64,000 nucleotides of DNA from [Limnothrix rosea] IAM M-220 (GTDB taxonomy: Bacteria > Cyanobacteriota > Cyanobacteriia > Cyanobacteriales > MRBY01): assembly GCF_001904615.1 (NCBI RefSeq), contig NZ_MRBY01000002.1, positions 80,697 to 144,696 of the forward strand. Reading direction: 5' to 3'. The notes beneath the pieces are model-generated. The model did no database searches and was not told the DNA's origin. It saw nothing but the letters and a program-made list of their open reading frames with translations. This document shows, one piece after another, positions 10,535-19,296 of the stretch (positions are counted from its first letter, which is position 1; each line of letters begins with the position of its first letter). The position numbers and the translations under genes were made by a program.

Positions 10535-10601
10535 TGTGGATCCGCAATATTTATGGGAAATAAGCACAGCCTAAATATGATTTAGAGCTGAAACAATCAA
10601 C

Positions 10602-11369
10602 CTAGGCGACCTCAGAAACGCCAAGAATTGTGCCGCCCATTTTCTGGATGCTTTGGATATTACGAGAGAGCTGCTTATAGTTGACTTCGATGAAAGTTTT
10701 GCTTTGTTTGCTCACGGGAGTTGTACCTGCCCCGGCAATATCAATGCGAAAACGCTTACTCGTTGAAGTAACAGCGCCACCGCGGGAACTGGCAACCTTG
10801 ATGGACTGGGGTAAATTGCTAGCAATGCTGGTAACGAGCTGAGCTTCACTGCTGCGATCGCTAGTTGCATAGCCACCGAGCAAGGAAACGGTTTGGTTAA
10901 AGGTATTATTCTTAAAACCAGTTTGGGTGCTGATTGTGCGGGGATAGGGCACAACATTTTCACCAAACGCTTCGGTGTATTCACGACTATCGATGAAGGA
11001 ATCGATATCAGCGTTATAGCCTTCGGTGTTATAGATTTTGACGTGCTCAGCAATTTCAGATTGATCTTCAGGAGAACGACCTAAAAGGTGTTTGAAGTTC
11101 AACTCAGTGCTGCGATAAGCTGGGTTTCCCTCGAAGAAAAGAGATTTGTACAGCTCAGACTGGGCAACAGTGCGTACAAAATCACGCACGGTGATGTCGC
11201 CATTGCGTAATAAAGATTCTGCATTTTTAAATGCTTGTTCTGAGAGAACGTGAACATTGCCGAGGACTTGCTTGTAAACCGCACGAATTACAATTTGCAA
11301 ATCATCTTCAGAAGCATTGTCTCGTAGCTCTACGGGGGCATCTGTAAAGCCAGCAGTTAAAGTCGACAT
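10602..11369 (-). CDS. cpeE: Phycoerythrin-associated rod linker (CpeE-like)
   Basis: 255-residue rod linker. The N-terminal PBS linker domain (about 18-150) carries [17 protein letters not shown] and [24 protein letters not shown], ending in a [10 protein letters not shown] segment. The C-terminal CpcD-like domain (about 200-253: [11 protein letters not shown] ... [10 protein letters not shown]) follows a variable linker. Such proteins join PE hexamers into rods and tune energy transfer. It is the last linker before the terminator. The E rather than D assignment is by operon position only. Confidence 0.85.
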   Translation of the reverse strand: MSTLTAGFTDAPVELRDNASEDDLQIVIRAVYKQVLGNVHVLSEQAFKNAESLLRNGDITVRDFVRTVAQSELYKSLFFEGNPAYRSTELNFKHLLGRSPEDQSEIAEHVKIYNTEGYNADIDSFIDSREYTEAFGENVVPYPRTISTQTGFKNNTFNQTVSLLGGYATSDRSSEAQLVTSIASNLPQSIKVASSRGGAVTSTSKRFRIDIAGAGTTPVSKQSKTFIEVNYKQLSRNIQSIQKMGGTILGVSEVA

Positions 11370-11446
11370 GGTGTCACTTCCTTTGGAATATAGTAGGTTT
11401 TAAAGTGTTTTTTATGCTGCCACTTTAGTAGGTAGCAATCGCTGTT

Positions 11447-12181
11447 TTACAAACTGATCAGTTCGAAGGCAGCAAGGGCAGTTGCCACAGTCAGTGCAAT
11501 CAATGCTGCTGCGCCGCTAAACACAATAGTTTTGCCGACTAAGGTCACCCAAGCTGGTGCCACCCAAGGGGCTTCTTCTAGAGGTTTGTTGCTAAAGTAA
11601 CCCTGTGCAATGAGGCGATCGCGGTGATCGTTCCCGTAGCGGGGCATCCGCGCCGTGGGTAGGTCTCCCTGGCTTTGCTGCGGTAGAATGCGGCGTTTTT
11701 GATAGGGCACAGTATCAAGGCCGAAACTGGCAAAGTATTCGTCGCTTTCGAGGAGTTCATCGACGAAACCTTGGAAGCCCTTAGTGGCAATGACAATAGA
11801 CCAAGCAATTTTCTCTTGCTCGCTGTAAACTTCCCGTCCAAGCACGCGCTGCACTGTCATCTGGACAAGACGGTAGTTATTATTGACATCGACATTACGC
11901 TGACGGAATGTGTCAGACAGGAGTAACCCACGCACAAAATCACGGACAGTGATTTGACGGTTCTTGAGTTGAGATTCTAGTTCACGCTTACGGTTAACGG
12001 ACAACATTTGTTGTTCGTTAAAAATCTGTTGGTAAGCGGCTCTAATGACCAATTCAATCTCTAAATTCGAAGAAAGATTTTCGGCACTAAAAACCTGTAG
12101 CTGTTCGTCACCAGGCACTTCAAAGCCTTCTACCCGTTGGTTTTGGCTGCGTGGCGCGTAACTCAGTCGAGGAATAGCCAT
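11447..12181 (-). CDS. cpcL: CpcL (CpcG2)-type rod linker with C-terminal membrane segment
   Basis: 244 residues. The N-terminus MAIPRLSYAPRSQNQRVEGFEVP and the PBS linker domain ([46 protein letters not shown]) are those of rod-core linkers of the CpcG family. The last ~35 residues (VTLVGKTIVFSGAAALIALTVATALAAFELISL, read in parts) form a single hydrophobic helix, the mark of CpcL/CpcG2. CpcL anchors rod-only phycobilisomes to the thylakoid membrane, often beside photosystem I. Its position between cpeD and cpeE ties it to PE expression; CA2-type green-light operons with cpeC and cpcG2 are known in other species. Confidence 0.92.
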   Translation of the reverse strand: MAIPRLSYAPRSQNQRVEGFEVPGDEQLQVFSAENLSSNLEIELVIRAAYQQIFNEQQMLSVNRKRELESQLKNRQITVRDFVRGLLLSDTFRQRNVDVNNNYRLVQMTVQRVLGREVYSEQEKIAWSIVIATKGFQGFVDELLESDEYFASFGLDTVPYQKRRILPQQSQGDLPTARMPRYGNDHRDRLIAQGYFSNKPLEEAPWVAPAWVTLVGKTIVFSGAAALIALTVATALAAFELISL

Positions 12182-12412
12182 GATTTTAAATTAAAAAAGA
12201 AAATAAATTAAATTAAAAAATTAAGGTTGTGACTAGAGAGAAGCCGTTGATGATCGTCTCTTTGACAAATATTTCTTTAGAAAATGTTTTCTTTAAGGAA
12301 TGTCTCTGCCCTAAGGGGCGATCGCCAACGACTCAACTCACAATCAAGACCGAAGTCGTGTAGTTACAATGATTTAGTTTCGATTAAAGACAACCGAAGC
12401 CAAGCTCAGCAA

Positions 12413-13177
12413 TTAATCAACTTCAGTAATGCTCACAATGCGACCACCAGCACGGTGGATACGCTGAATCTGAGGACTCATGCGATCGCCGGGAACGATG
12501 TACTCATTAGAGCTAATCCGACGGGGACTATCAAACTTGAAGCCAGTGGCCACAATCTTGAAGGTCTTATCCGTCGCATCCGCATAGCCCGCAATACGGC
12601 CACCAGTAGAAGGCGTATCTGCATCAGTAGGTAGATTTGATGCAAGATCACCCACCAGACGAGCACCAGTAAACGCACTATCAACCCCGGCATAACCCTG
12701 ATATACAGAGAGAGTACGGTTGTAAGTTACATTCTTCTGACCGACTTGTGTCTGAGCACCACGGTAGTAAGGAACAATGTTTTCACCGAAGTTGCTGATG
12801 TACTCATCACTATCGATATAGGAGTCAATTTCAGCGTCGTAGCCACTATTAACAGTCGTTTGAATATGCTCCGAAAGCTCCGCCTGGTCTTCAGGAGAAC
12901 GGCCTAGTAGATGTTTAAAGTTAAGCTCGACAAAACGGTAGGGAGCGCAACTCTCAAAGTAACGGCTTTGGTAAAAGCTGGACTTTGCAACAGCACGCAC
13001 AAATTCTCGGATAGTAATGTCGCCATTGGCAAGCTGAGACTCAGCCTCGGTCAGACGCTCACTCTCCATCACATGGGGATTACCGAGCACCTGCTTGTAA
13101 ACAGCACGAATTGCGGTAGCAACATCATCGACGCCCGAATTACGAAGTTCTACCGGAGAATCTAAAACTACACTCAT
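12413..13177 (-). CDS. cpeD: Phycoerythrin-associated rod linker (CpeD-like)
   Basis: 254-residue rod linker starting at ATG 13177 (MSVVLDSPVELR). This start is preferred over the TTG nine bases upstream because AGGAG lies about 10 bases before the ATG. PBS linker domain: [45 protein letters not shown] (read in parts) and [21 protein letters not shown]. The C-terminal CpcD-like domain is about 200-253 (KTFKIVATGFKF ... GGRIVSITEV). It lies 60 bp after cpeC and is followed by a 231-bp gap before cpcL that could hold an internal promoter. Rod position is inferred from the family. Confidence 0.85.
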   Translation of the reverse strand: MSVVLDSPVELRNSGVDDVATAIRAVYKQVLGNPHVMESERLTEAESQLANGDITIREFVRAVAKSSFYQSRYFESCAPYRFVELNFKHLLGRSPEDQAELSEHIQTTVNSGYDAEIDSYIDSDEYISNFGENIVPYYRGAQTQVGQKNVTYNRTLSVYQGYAGVDSAFTGARLVGDLASNLPTDADTPSTGGRIAGYADATDKTFKIVATGFKFDSPRRISSNEYIVPGDRMSPQIQRIHRAGGRIVSITEVD

Positions 13178-13237
13178 AAAAAGCAAGCTCCTAAATAAAT
13201 TAAATTAGGTTTTTTAAAAAAGCTTAGAATTTGAGAC

Positions 13238-14119
13238 CTAGCAAGGCGTAATGCTAGAAATCACACCGCCAGTTGCGTGAATGCGCTTGTATTCATCGCT
13301 CAGACGCTCGAAGGGCACGTAGTACACCTTGTTGCTGCGGCGGAATTTGGAAATACGATTGACTTTGCCGGGAGAAGAATAGCCAGTAACTTCGATACGG
13401 AAGACTTTGCCGCTATCACCTGCACCTGCACCAAGACGGGTTAAGCCAGCATCGCGAGTGGTGGATTCTTGGAAAGACCAGCCATCACCAGATGCACCAG
13501 CAGAAGGTGCAACCACAGGCATTGGCGTGGGGTTGATCACGTTACGGTTGAGGACTGGGCTAATGCCGGAAAGGCTACCTTTGAGGTCGCTGCTCGACGC
13601 ACCACGTTGCATTGCAAAGATATGGGTAAAGCCAACCATGCTAATGCCAGCATCGGTCTTATAACCACGAAGGTAGGGAACAAAGTACTCACCAAAAGTG
13701 GCTTGGTACTCGTCACTGTCGAGGTAAGAGTCGATCTCTGCTTCGTAACCGCCGTTATCTAGGAGGTCACTGTGCATGCGCATTTCTTCGAGGTCTTTGG
13801 GTGTACGACCAAGGAAATGTTTGAAGTTTAGTTCAATAAAACGGTAGCGGGGGGTTGTTTCGAAGAAACGGCTGCTGTATAGGTCTGATTTGGCGATCGC
13901 CCGAACAAATTCCCGTACACTTAGTTCGCCATTTTTAAACTGCGACTCAGGTACAGAAGCGCGCTCACTTTCCATCACATAAGCATTACCGAGGATTTGG
14001 CGATAGACAGCACGAATAATTGCTTCTTTCGCATCATCACTCTGTCCCGGAATAAACTCAATGGGGTCAGTCTCTTCAAAGAGAGCAACACCGAGTCGGG
14101 ATGCGGGTCCAAAAGTCAT
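13238..14119 (-). CDS. cpeC: Phycoerythrin-associated rod linker (CpeC-like)
   Basis: 293-residue linker, first gene of the operon. The N-terminus MTFGPASRLGVALFEETDP and the linker domain (IIRAVYRQILGNAYVMESE, FIELNFKHFLGRTPKDLEEM) match CpeC-type proteins. A Pro/Ala/Ser-rich spacer (about 180-220) precedes a C-terminal CpcD-like domain (KVFRIEVTGYSSPGKVNRI ... GGVISSITPC). ATG at 14119 is preceded by a purine-rich GGAG/CTCTTCTT leader. CpeC usually links the core-distal PE disc. Upstream lies a ~590-bp non-coding region with repeated AACGTT motifs. Confidence 0.88.
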   Translation of the reverse strand: MTFGPASRLGVALFEETDPIEFIPGQSDDAKEAIIRAVYRQILGNAYVMESERASVPESQFKNGELSVREFVRAIAKSDLYSSRFFETTPRYRFIELNFKHFLGRTPKDLEEMRMHSDLLDNGGYEAEIDSYLDSDEYQATFGEYFVPYLRGYKTDAGISMVGFTHIFAMQRGASSSDLKGSLSGISPVLNRNVINPTPMPVVAPSAGASGDGWSFQESTTRDAGLTRLGAGAGDSGKVFRIEVTGYSSPGKVNRISKFRRSNKVYYVPFERLSDEYKRIHATGGVISSITPC

Positions 14120-14710
14120 AAGAAGAGGATCTCCTTGTTATCAATCAATATTTAGGTTTTTAGCTGGGAATGTGACCACTGAGGAAAATCACCCAACACG
14201 ACACCTGAGTAAATCAGTTCACCATCTATGCGGAATTTCGCCTCGGAATTGGGGCACAATGCCGAGCTAACAGGAGCAACCATAGCGCTTTGCCCAGTCA
14301 ACTACTGCGGGGAAATCCGTAGCATATGTGACGATCAACATGGGATACTCAAAACAAATATTGCGTTCTAGAGGACACAAACTACGAATGAGTGACATAT
14401 AACGTAATAAACGTTACACAACGTTATGTGACGACCTTAAGGGCTTTAGAGCTTGGCCATTGGCAGGAAAATCACAATAGTTCAAAGAGTCAACGGACTG
14501 GAAATTTGTCTCTTTAACTAGGTCATGGTTCACGTTGTGCAAGGTTTTCTTAAGATTTAAAACTATTTTTTGTCCAGCAGTCTTAGGAACGGTGGCTCGT
14601 TAATTGATGGGCAGGTAAAAAGGGGGTTGGTTAGGGAGATTTACCTACGTTACGGATGGCGATCGCCTACAATCAGAACTTAACGTTTCTGCTGCTAATT
14701 TTGTTTGTCC
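14120..14710. other. Long divergent intergenic region upstream of the cpe operon
   Basis: About 590 bases between the divergent starts of cpeC (minus) and the next plus-strand gene. No gene is seen. It contains the AACGTT cluster at 14400-14426 and a HIP1 site near 14660. I looked for a CcaR-type G-box (CTTTNCNATTT) and an L-box (TTGTACA direct repeat) and found neither clearly. Confidence 0.6.
14400..14426. promoter_or_regulatory. Candidate operator: TAACGT / ACGTTA / ACGTTA cluster
   Basis: TAACGT at 14400-14405 is followed by ACGTTA at 14411-14416 and at 14421-14426, so three half-sites are spaced about one helical turn apart, flanked by ACATA and TATGT. They lie 280-307 bp upstream of cpeC and a similar distance from the divergent gene. 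The binding protein is unknown. Confidence 0.35.
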
Positions 14711-15223
14711 ATGAACTATCTGATTGCTGTTTACCCTGACCGTATGACCGCCGAAGCTGCCTATACAGATCTAGAGGAAGCGGGCATTCCTAAGTCAGAT
14801 TTAGTCATCCTTGGTAAAGGATACACAACGGCGGATGAATTTGGATTTATTGATCCGACCCAGCAAGGCAAAAAACAGGCGAAATTAATGTCCTATTGGC
14901 TGATTCCCTTCGGCTTTTTTGGGGGGTTTGTTTTTGATTACATTACAGGTCTGAATACTTTTGCTTGGGCAGGAACGCCCGGTAATCATATCGTTGGTGG
15001 TTTAGCTGGTGCGGCCAGTGGTGCCATGGGGAGTTTTTTTGTGGGTAATAGTATTGGTGTTTTAACGGGCAGTGGCGATGCTCTGCCTTACCGTAATCGC
15101 ATCAATATGGGGAAGTATCTTGTTATTTATAAATACGAAATAAATCGGTATCGTGATTTAGCGACCCGCGTTTTTCAGGATAGTAATCCCGAAAATTTAC
15201 AGGGCTATTCGGAAGGTTCTTAA
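14711..15223 (+). CDS. Glycine-rich membrane protein with stress-protein-like N-terminus
   Basis: 170-residue protein starting at ATG 14711; the TTG two codons earlier is less likely. The N-terminal ~45 residues (MNYLIAVYPDRMTAEAAYTDLEEAGI) form a small alpha/beta fold like those in DUF1269 or general-stress-type proteins. A central hydrophobic, Gly/Ala-rich part (LIPFGFFGGFVFDYI and HIVGGLAGAASGAMGSFFVG) suggests two membrane helices or a glycine zipper. A C-terminal strand (GKYLVIYKYEINRYRDLA) follows. Function is unknown. It is divergent from the cpe operon and shares its long upstream region. Confidence 0.75.
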   Translation: MNYLIAVYPDRMTAEAAYTDLEEAGIPKSDLVILGKGYTTADEFGFIDPTQQGKKQAKLMSYWLIPFGFFGGFVFDYITGLNTFAWAGTPGNHIVGGLAGAASGAMGSFFVGNSIGVLTGSGDALPYRNRINMGKYLVIYKYEINRYRDLATRVFQDSNPENLQGYSEGS

Positions 15224-15390
15224 GGTTAGTCAGAGGTTTGTTGAAAGGTGGTAAAACGACGCGGTGAAGGGGAGAGTGGGTGACGGGGAGATTTTCATTG
15301 AATTGATTTTGGGTCGAGTAGAGCTTGCCAGATTGATTCCGCCGCGTCCCCTTGTCTCCGTGTCTCCCTCGCTTTCGGGTTTTAAATATA
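15224..15390. repeat. Probable decayed copy of the MITE-like repeat
   Basis: The stretch holds ACGACGCGGTGAAGGGGAG near 15254 and later CCGCCGCGTCCCCTTG with CTCCGTGTCTCCCTC near 15340-15370. These resemble the inner arms of the two better-preserved copies at 15391-15581 and 38461-38655, but no clear terminal repeats or target duplication were found. Confidence 0.4.
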
Positions 15391-15581
15391 ACGTCCGTTC
15401 GGGTTAAGGAGTTATCTGAATGCCTTGAAGACATGGGGACATTGGGATGGGGAGACATGGGACATCAACGGACACTCGCATTTTTTGACTCCTAGAATTG
15501 TTTGAATGAAAAATCGCCCCATCCTTCGCTCTCCCTGTCGCCGCGTCGTCATTCCAGACCATGCTTAAACCGAACTCAGGT
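15391..15581. mobile_element. MITE-like element, copy 2 (191 bp) with TAAATATA duplication
   Basis: The element begins ACGTCCGTTCGGGTTAAG and ends CTTAAACCGAACTCAGGT, imperfect inverted ends. It is flanked by TAAATATA at 15383-15390 and at 15582-15589. Its right ~74 bp in reverse complement align at about 80% to the left ~74 bp of the copy at 38461-38655 (both contain TTAAGCATG and ACGACGCGGCGA). The insertion sits exactly on the stop codon of the minus-strand M42 peptidase gene, and the duplicated flank recreates a TAA. No transposase is encoded. Confidence 0.75.
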
Positions 15582-16684
15582 TAAATATAGGACATCAATA
15601 GTTTTAAAACACCGGCGATCGCCGACAAAGAAGCAGTTTCCGTTGCTGTGTGATAATCCGTCGTCGGAATTTGTAGCGTTGTGCCGTTGATTTCTCCTTC
15701 AGTGGCAACAATAATCCGGCCTAACTCCGTGCGACCAAGGGGATAGGGTCTACTACGGGTTTCGTTTTGCGTTGCAATATATTCATCCTTAAAGCCGTAA
15801 CTTAAACCTAATTCCTCGCAGCGAGTCACTAATTCTTGGGTCATGGCCTCCGAAAATTCCCCATTAGCATCTCGATGACGCAACGTTACCTGTTGAACAT
15901 CCGCATCTTCGCGGGTGGCGTAGGGACTTGTATCGAGCACCACTAATCTTTGGGTGGTCAATCTTTCCCGTTGAAACCAAGACAAGGCATAGCGCCAACT
16001 GCGGCCAGACTCTTCTTGGGCTGTAAATAAACCTGTGCCCTGAAATCCTTTCCGAAACAGATAAATAATCATCGCAGCACTGACGACATTATCCAGCTGT
16101 GCCGACATTAAACCATTTTCAATTTGCAAACGATCTAGAAAAGAGATGGGTGTACCCGGTTGCAAAAATTCCAGACCATCGACTTCAAAAATTAGATTAT
16201 TGCGTTCGGGGCAAATGTAGGAATTTGTGATTTCTCCTTGGGCAAGGTAAGTGCCGGTATAGGGAAAATGTGCTTGTACCCGCTGTCCTTGGAAGCGATT
16301 TTCGATGGTATTCAGCATATGTTCCGATACGGAGTCTCCCATTACTTCACCGCGATTTCCGGCGATAAAGGCGGCATATTGAAATTCATTGGGCCCTGTG
16401 CAGAGTAAGCCGTGGCGGTCAATGTGGGCGGAGAGAAATAGGTCATGGGGTTTACTGCCCTGGGCGACGAGGACACCGTGGTAAAGCTGTACGTTGAGGT
16501 GGTCAAATTCTTCTAGCTCCCGGCGCAAAATTCGGAAGAATGCGTCTTCGTTACCCACTACGGATGGCTGACGAATGAGGGGCTTAAGGATATCAATGAA
16601 TTCTGCGAGTTCGGCATAGTCGGTTTCGACATCGGCGATCGCCCCGAACGTTAATTGTTCAAGTCCCAATTCCAAAGCATCCAT
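15581..16684 (-). CDS. M42-family (glutamyl aminopeptidase-like) metallopeptidase
   Basis: 367-residue peptidase-like protein. Metal-site candidates lie in the family order: His in LSAHIDRHG, Asp in SAQLDNVVSAAM, the Glu pair in TAQEESG, Asp in VVLDTSPY and His in TTDYHTATET. This pattern is that of M42/M28-type di-zinc aminopeptidases, which trim peptides in the cytoplasm; some relatives act on other amides. The ATG at 16684 gives MDALELGLEQL. The stop codon coincides with the end of a MITE-like insertion, whose target duplication keeps the reading frame ending unchanged. Confidence 0.87.
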   Translation of the reverse strand: MDALELGLEQLTFGAIADVETDYAELAEFIDILKPLIRQPSVVGNEDAFFRILRRELEEFDHLNVQLYHGVLVAQGSKPHDLFLSAHIDRHGLLCTGPNEFQYAAFIAGNRGEVMGDSVSEHMLNTIENRFQGQRVQAHFPYTGTYLAQGEITNSYICPERNNLIFEVDGLEFLQPGTPISFLDRLQIENGLMSAQLDNVVSAAMIIYLFRKGFQGTGLFTAQEESGRSWRYALSWFQRERLTTQRLVVLDTSPYATREDADVQQVTLRHRDANGEFSEAMTQELVTRCEELGLSYGFKDEYIATQNETRSRPYPLGRTELGRIIVATEGEINGTTLQIPTTDYHTATETASLSAIAGVLKLLMSYI

Positions 16685-16933
16685 GTATGTCGTCCTCTTG
16701 GGGGAAATGATGGGATATTGCTATCAGTTTAGTCTTCTCGGTTGTTAATTAGTGGGGACAAAAGTAAAGAATATTCGCTAAATGTAGACCCGTATGGTGG
16801 CTGGAACGGGAGAAAGGCGATCGCCTGATTACAATTCTGTCGCGCGGCGGCTTCTGCAATCGGGAAAAGTGAGGTTAAATGGGATGGGAATTTTCCCATT
16901 AGCCTTTAGTGTTCGAGCATTAAATACAAAATT

Positions 16934-18325
16934 ATGGTTGCCCTTACCCCCAATCCCAGTTACAGCGTTACCCTCCGTCTGCGTATCCCAAACCAAGCGG
17001 GAACCTTAGCGCAAGTAACTCAGGCGATCGCCGCAGTGGGGGGCAGCTTAGGCAATATCGAGCTCATTGAACGGGATCTCAAGTTTTTGCTGCGGGACAT
17101 TACCGTCGATGCTTCTAGTGATCAACATGCCGACGAAATTGTCGATGCCGTTAAAGCTCTCGAAGATATTGAAGTTCTAGATGTTGCAGACCGTACCTTT
17201 GCCATTCACCGGGGCGGCAAAATCACTATCGAAAGCCGCATTCCCCTCACCGTGCAGTCAGATTTAGCCATGGCCTATACGCCCGGTGTTGGTCGGGTTT
17301 GTAAGGCGATCGCCGAATCCCCGGAGCGGGTGTTTGACCTCACCGTAAAAAGTAATATGGTGGCGATCGTCACGGACGGCAGCGCCGTTCTAGGCTTAGG
17401 GAACCTCGGCGCAGAAGCTTCAATGCCCGTGATGGAAGGTAAAGCCATGCTCTTTAAAGAATTTGCTGGGATCAACGCCTTTCCCATTTGTCTCGATACC
17501 CAAGATGTCGATGAAATCGTCAAAACAGTAAAATATCTCGCCCCTGTTTTCGGTGGTGTCAATTTAGAAGATATTGCTGCCCCCCGTTGCTTTGAAATTG
17601 AAAAACGTCTCAAGGAAGAAACTGATATTCCTATCTTCCATGACGATCAACACGGTACGGCGATCGTTTCTTTGGCTGCGCTGTTTAATGCCATCAAGCT
17701 CGTCAAAAAATCCCTAAAAGATGTCCGCATTGTGATCAACGGTGCTGGAGCTGCCGGTATTGCGATCGCCAAACTTTTGCGTCAAGCAGGCGTGGGCGCA
17801 ATTTGGATGTGTGACTCTAAAGGCATCATTTCCACCACACGCGAGCATCTCACCCCAGAAAAAGCCGAATTTGCAGTAGATGCCACAGGCAATCTTGCCG
17901 ATGCAATGAAAGGAGCCGATGTCTTCCTTGGTGTTAGCGTACCGGGCGTTGTCACCCCAGAAATGGTCACCTCAATGGCGAAAGACTCCATCATTTTTGC
18001 CATGGCAAACCCCATTCCGGAGATTCAACCCGAACTCATTTTCGATAAAGCCGCAGTTGTGGCCACAGGTCGAAGCGATTACCCCAACCAAATTAACAAT
18101 GTCTTAGCATTTCCGGGCGTTTTCCGCGGTGCATTAGATTGTCGCGCCTCAAGTATTACCACTAATATGTGTCTCCAAGCCGCCCAGGCGATCGCCTCCC
18201 TCGTCAGCAATGCCCAACTGGATAAAGAGCACATTATCCCCTCTGTCTTTGACGAACGCGTAGCCGTAGCCGTATCAGCCGCCGTTGGTCAAGCAGCACG
18301 CCAAGACGGTGTCGCCCGTAGCTAG
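16934..18325 (+). CDS. Malic enzyme with N-terminal ACT domain
   Basis: 463 residues. An ACT domain (about 9-80: YSVTLRLRIPNQAGTLAQV) precedes the catalytic part, a cyanobacterial arrangement that may allow small-molecule control. The malic N-domain shows SDLAMAYTPGVGRV and NLGAEASMPVMEGKAMLF. HDDQHGTAIVSLAAL precedes the NAD(P)-binding domain with INGAGAAGIAIAKLL, and ANPIPEI and ATGRSDYPNQINN follow. It converts malate to pyruvate and CO2 with reduction of NAD(P). The ATG at 16934 matches the ACT domain start. It is monocistronic, with a hairpin downstream. Confidence 0.95.
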   Translation: MVALTPNPSYSVTLRLRIPNQAGTLAQVTQAIAAVGGSLGNIELIERDLKFLLRDITVDASSDQHADEIVDAVKALEDIEVLDVADRTFAIHRGGKITIESRIPLTVQSDLAMAYTPGVGRVCKAIAESPERVFDLTVKSNMVAIVTDGSAVLGLGNLGAEASMPVMEGKAMLFKEFAGINAFPICLDTQDVDEIVKTVKYLAPVFGGVNLEDIAAPRCFEIEKRLKEETDIPIFHDDQHGTAIVSLAALFNAIKLVKKSLKDVRIVINGAGAAGIAIAKLLRQAGVGAIWMCDSKGIISTTREHLTPEKAEFAVDATGNLADAMKGADVFLGVSVPGVVTPEMVTSMAKDSIIFAMANPIPEIQPELIFDKAAVVATGRSDYPNQINNVLAFPGVFRGALDCRASSITTNMCLQAAQAIASLVSNAQLDKEHIIPSVFDERVAVAVSAAVGQAARQDGVARS

Positions 18326-18357
18326 CCACCTTACCCCAATCCACATCCACCTTAAAC

Positions 18358-18385
18358 TCGCCCAAACCATGACGGTTTAGGGCGA
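18358..18385 (+). terminator. Hairpin after malic enzyme gene, possible terminator
   Basis: TCGCCCAAACC pairs with GGTTTAGGGCGA around ATGAC, with one bulged A. Only a short TTT follows, so termination strength is uncertain. Confidence 0.5.
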
Positions 18386-18510
18386 TTTAGTATATTCAGA
18401 CAAAAACTGTGTCAGATCCCTTCACGGCCTAGACGGCGATCGCCCACCCAGCCATTACTTCCGATACACACAAAAAAATACCCCGCTCAAAAGAGCCCTG
18501 AACACAAAAC

Positions 18511-18768
18511 CTAATAATGATAGTCCGTTTCCGTCTGAGTCTGGGGATAAGCCATTTCAAAATTTGAGGGATCACGCAAAAAGCGAAAAGCCTCATCCTC
18601 TAGCCGATGAATTTTGTACGCCTCCAGTGAGCCAGTATGGCGCAAGCAAGCGATGTAGCCATCCATATAGTTACGAATATCCTCATAGCGGCTGCCCCGT
18701 CGCCATAGTTCCACCATCGCATCGGTCAAACGCTGATAATAACGAATTGTCAAACTGTCTTGAAGCAT
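18511..18768 (-). CDS. Small conserved cyanobacterial protein, DUF6761-like
   Basis: 85 residues, MLQDSLTIRYYQRLTDAMVELWRRG then YEDIRNYMDGYIACLRHTG and IHRLEDEAFRFLRDPSNFE. The helical pattern agrees with a small, widely kept cyanobacterial family that I recall as DUF6761; function unknown. ATG at 18768 with AAAAGGAA upstream. No membrane segment or metal motif. Confidence 0.78.
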   Translation of the reverse strand: MLQDSLTIRYYQRLTDAMVELWRRGSRYEDIRNYMDGYIACLRHTGSLEAYKIHRLEDEAFRFLRDPSNFEMAYPQTQTETDYHY

Positions 18769-19296
18769 AAATAAAAGGAAAAAAAGTTACTAAAGCAGCA
18801 ATAGTTTTGAGGACTACAATTTGGCTCAAAAACCACTATTTTTTGCCCTTATGCTTCATTTTACCGATTTTTGTCGTCCGAGGAGATATTTTTCAGATCC
18901 GAATAGTACTGATTACCCTTAAGAAAAAATACTTATACAGCTTTCAGCTCTTCCATTTACCCCTCCGATTCAGAACGCTTTTTCTATCGTCAAATACCGA
19001 TTCATCCTTAGCAGAAAATATAGCTTGCCCTCCCCCATTTCAAGCAACAATCACTAAATTTAGTGACCAGAATTTAAAGAAAAACAAAAAATATTTTTTG
19101 CTAAAATACCTAAAGCGTAGAAAATTTCAAGGACTGACTTTCACCGAACAATATCCCTTTAAATCCAAGCTAAATCAGCCTTTTAGTCATTCGATAGGTT
19201 TTAACTAAATGCACCATTAGGGGATAGAGTCAGCACTATTATTTTTATTGTCTAATTTTGCGACTCTACCCATTGACCAACCAAACCAGTAGAGAC
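18769..19296. other. AT-rich intergenic region
   Basis: About 530 bases without a credible gene. A 133-codon plus-strand frame (18807-19208) has Phe/Leu/Lys-rich composition without domain-like patterning, and I do not regard it as coding. Confidence 0.5.

Noticed and set aside
12182..12412. AGAAAATGTTTTCT palindrome between cpcL and cpeD as a regulatory hairpin
   Set aside because: Short AT-only stem with a 2-base loop; no support beyond chance.
14120..14700. Search for CcaR G-box or chromatic acclimation L-box upstream of cpeC
   Set aside because: No CTTTNCNATTT direct repeat or TTGTACA direct repeat was found on either strand.
18807..19208. 133-codon plus-strand frame in an AT-rich gap
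   Set aside because: Composition is Phe/Leu/Lys-rich without domain pattern or ribosome-binding site; probably chance.
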